DNA from: Erythrophleum ivorense
Taxonomy: Eukaryota; Streptophyta; Magnoliopsida; Fabales; Fabaceae
NCBI GenBank assembly: GCA_026724425.1
Contig: JAIUCV010000002.1
Location: 2,051,001 to 2,115,000, forward strand
Length of the DNA stretch: 64,000 bases
Direction: 5' to 3'
The position numbers were made by a program, and so were the translations under genes. Shown here one piece after another: positions 63,533 through 64,000 of this stretch. Positions within the stretch are counted from its first letter, which is position 1; each line of letters begins with the position of its first letter. The notes under the pieces are model-generated. The model did no database searches. It was not told where the DNA came from and worked only from the letters and a program-made list of their open reading frames with translations.

Positions 63533-63545
63533 ATATTAGATTTTT

Positions 63546-64000
63546 GCATTATTTATTAATGTTATTTATTATATAATTATATTCTATAATTATTTATCAT
63601 TATTATAAGTATTTATTATATTAATTTTATCATTATAATTATGTATTTATTATTACATGGGTGGCCGACCATTATTCAGTCATTAATCAACAATTGAGTG
63701 CATGGATATGTTTTGAAAAATCACGTTTGTATAAAACAGTTTTTGTTTCTTACAAAACATGGTTTAAAAAGTAATAAACGTCCATCCAAACACAGCTTGA
63801 GTCTTGGTTAACTCTCATTGTATCTCTGTCAGCCTTTGCTAGTCTTCTTCAGATTTTGTGTAGTTGTTCTACTAGCTTTTACTGTTTATTTACTGCTAAG
63901 CGACAGATTTTTTTCGGGGGGGGGGGGGGGGGTCTAAAAGTTAGTCGAAAATTATTATTTTTTTAAATTACCATAACGGTCAGAATTCAACCGGAATCTT
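63546..64000. other. terminal AT-rich stretch, no gene seen
   Basis: No exon is supported. It contains a 17-base G run (63916-63932) and a ttagtcgaaaatt block resembling the subterminal sequence of the CACTA end at 62802. Confidence 0.5.
63916..63932. repeat. G homopolymer (17)
   Basis: Seventeen consecutive G residues in AT-rich surroundings. The exact length may be unreliable in an assembly. Confidence 0.85.

Noticed and set aside
1..64000. tRNA, rRNA and snRNA genes.
   Set aside because: A visual scan on both strands for conserved tRNA A and B boxes and other signatures gave nothing convincing.

Overview
This is plant nuclear DNA, most like a core eudicot. The coding genes are split by GT-AG introns, the spacers are very AT-rich, and the window holds plant LTR retrotransposons, MITEs, a CACTA end and a LINE tail. 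The species cannot be fixed from the sequence; intron sizes and repeat content would suit a woody dicot. I could read five apparently intact protein-coding genes, one multi-exon pseudogene and two smaller coding relics in 64 kb, so the window is gene-poor.

Layout. 1-10 kb is AT-rich spacer with two complete Stowaway-type MITEs, a fragment of a third, and a long fold-back element. 10.17-10.94 kb (+) is a two-exon LOB-domain transcription factor gene of the LBD12 type. 13.3-23.5 kb is a transposon block: a 2.8-kb solo LTR (TSD CCTCC), then a decayed Copia-type element (16372-23536, TSD TTTTC) whose 3' LTR is split by a second solo LTR (22383-23426, TSD CTTAT). 25.3-32.0 kb (-) is an 11-exon gene for cytosolic endo-beta-N-acetylglucosaminidase (GH85, 686 aa). 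35.3-38.2 kb (-) holds an unidentified coding relic and a decayed DEAD-box helicase gene of the RH18 type. 40.2-45.9 kb (+) is an 11-exon gene for an ATG27-like type I membrane protein (283 aa). 49.2-51.2 kb (+) is a six-exon TBL33-type xylan O-acetyltransferase gene (427 aa). 57.6-58.3 kb (-) is an intronless PYL5/PYL6-type ABA receptor gene (216 aa). The last 5 kb is spacer with a CACTA terminus and a 5'-truncated LINE tail.

The most informative pattern is gene order. From memory of the Arabidopsis map, PYL5, RH18 and ENGASE85A are consecutive loci on chromosome 5 (At5g05440-05460), while an autophagy-like protein, TBL33 and PYL6 are consecutive on chromosome 2 (At2g40316-40330). This window carries the union of both sets in one row, as expected if it keeps the arrangement that existed before the Arabidopsis lineage duplicated and fractionated it. 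RH18 is the member that has died here.

The genes are not an operon or a known pathway cluster. They act in separate processes: organ-boundary or lateral-organ transcription, free N-glycan turnover, Golgi/endosome membrane traffic, xylan acetylation and ABA perception. I did not find a convincing new multi-gene system. The best leads are the ancestral gene order, the RH18 death, a Cys substitution beside the PYL latch, and the nested repeat structures with readable target-site duplications.
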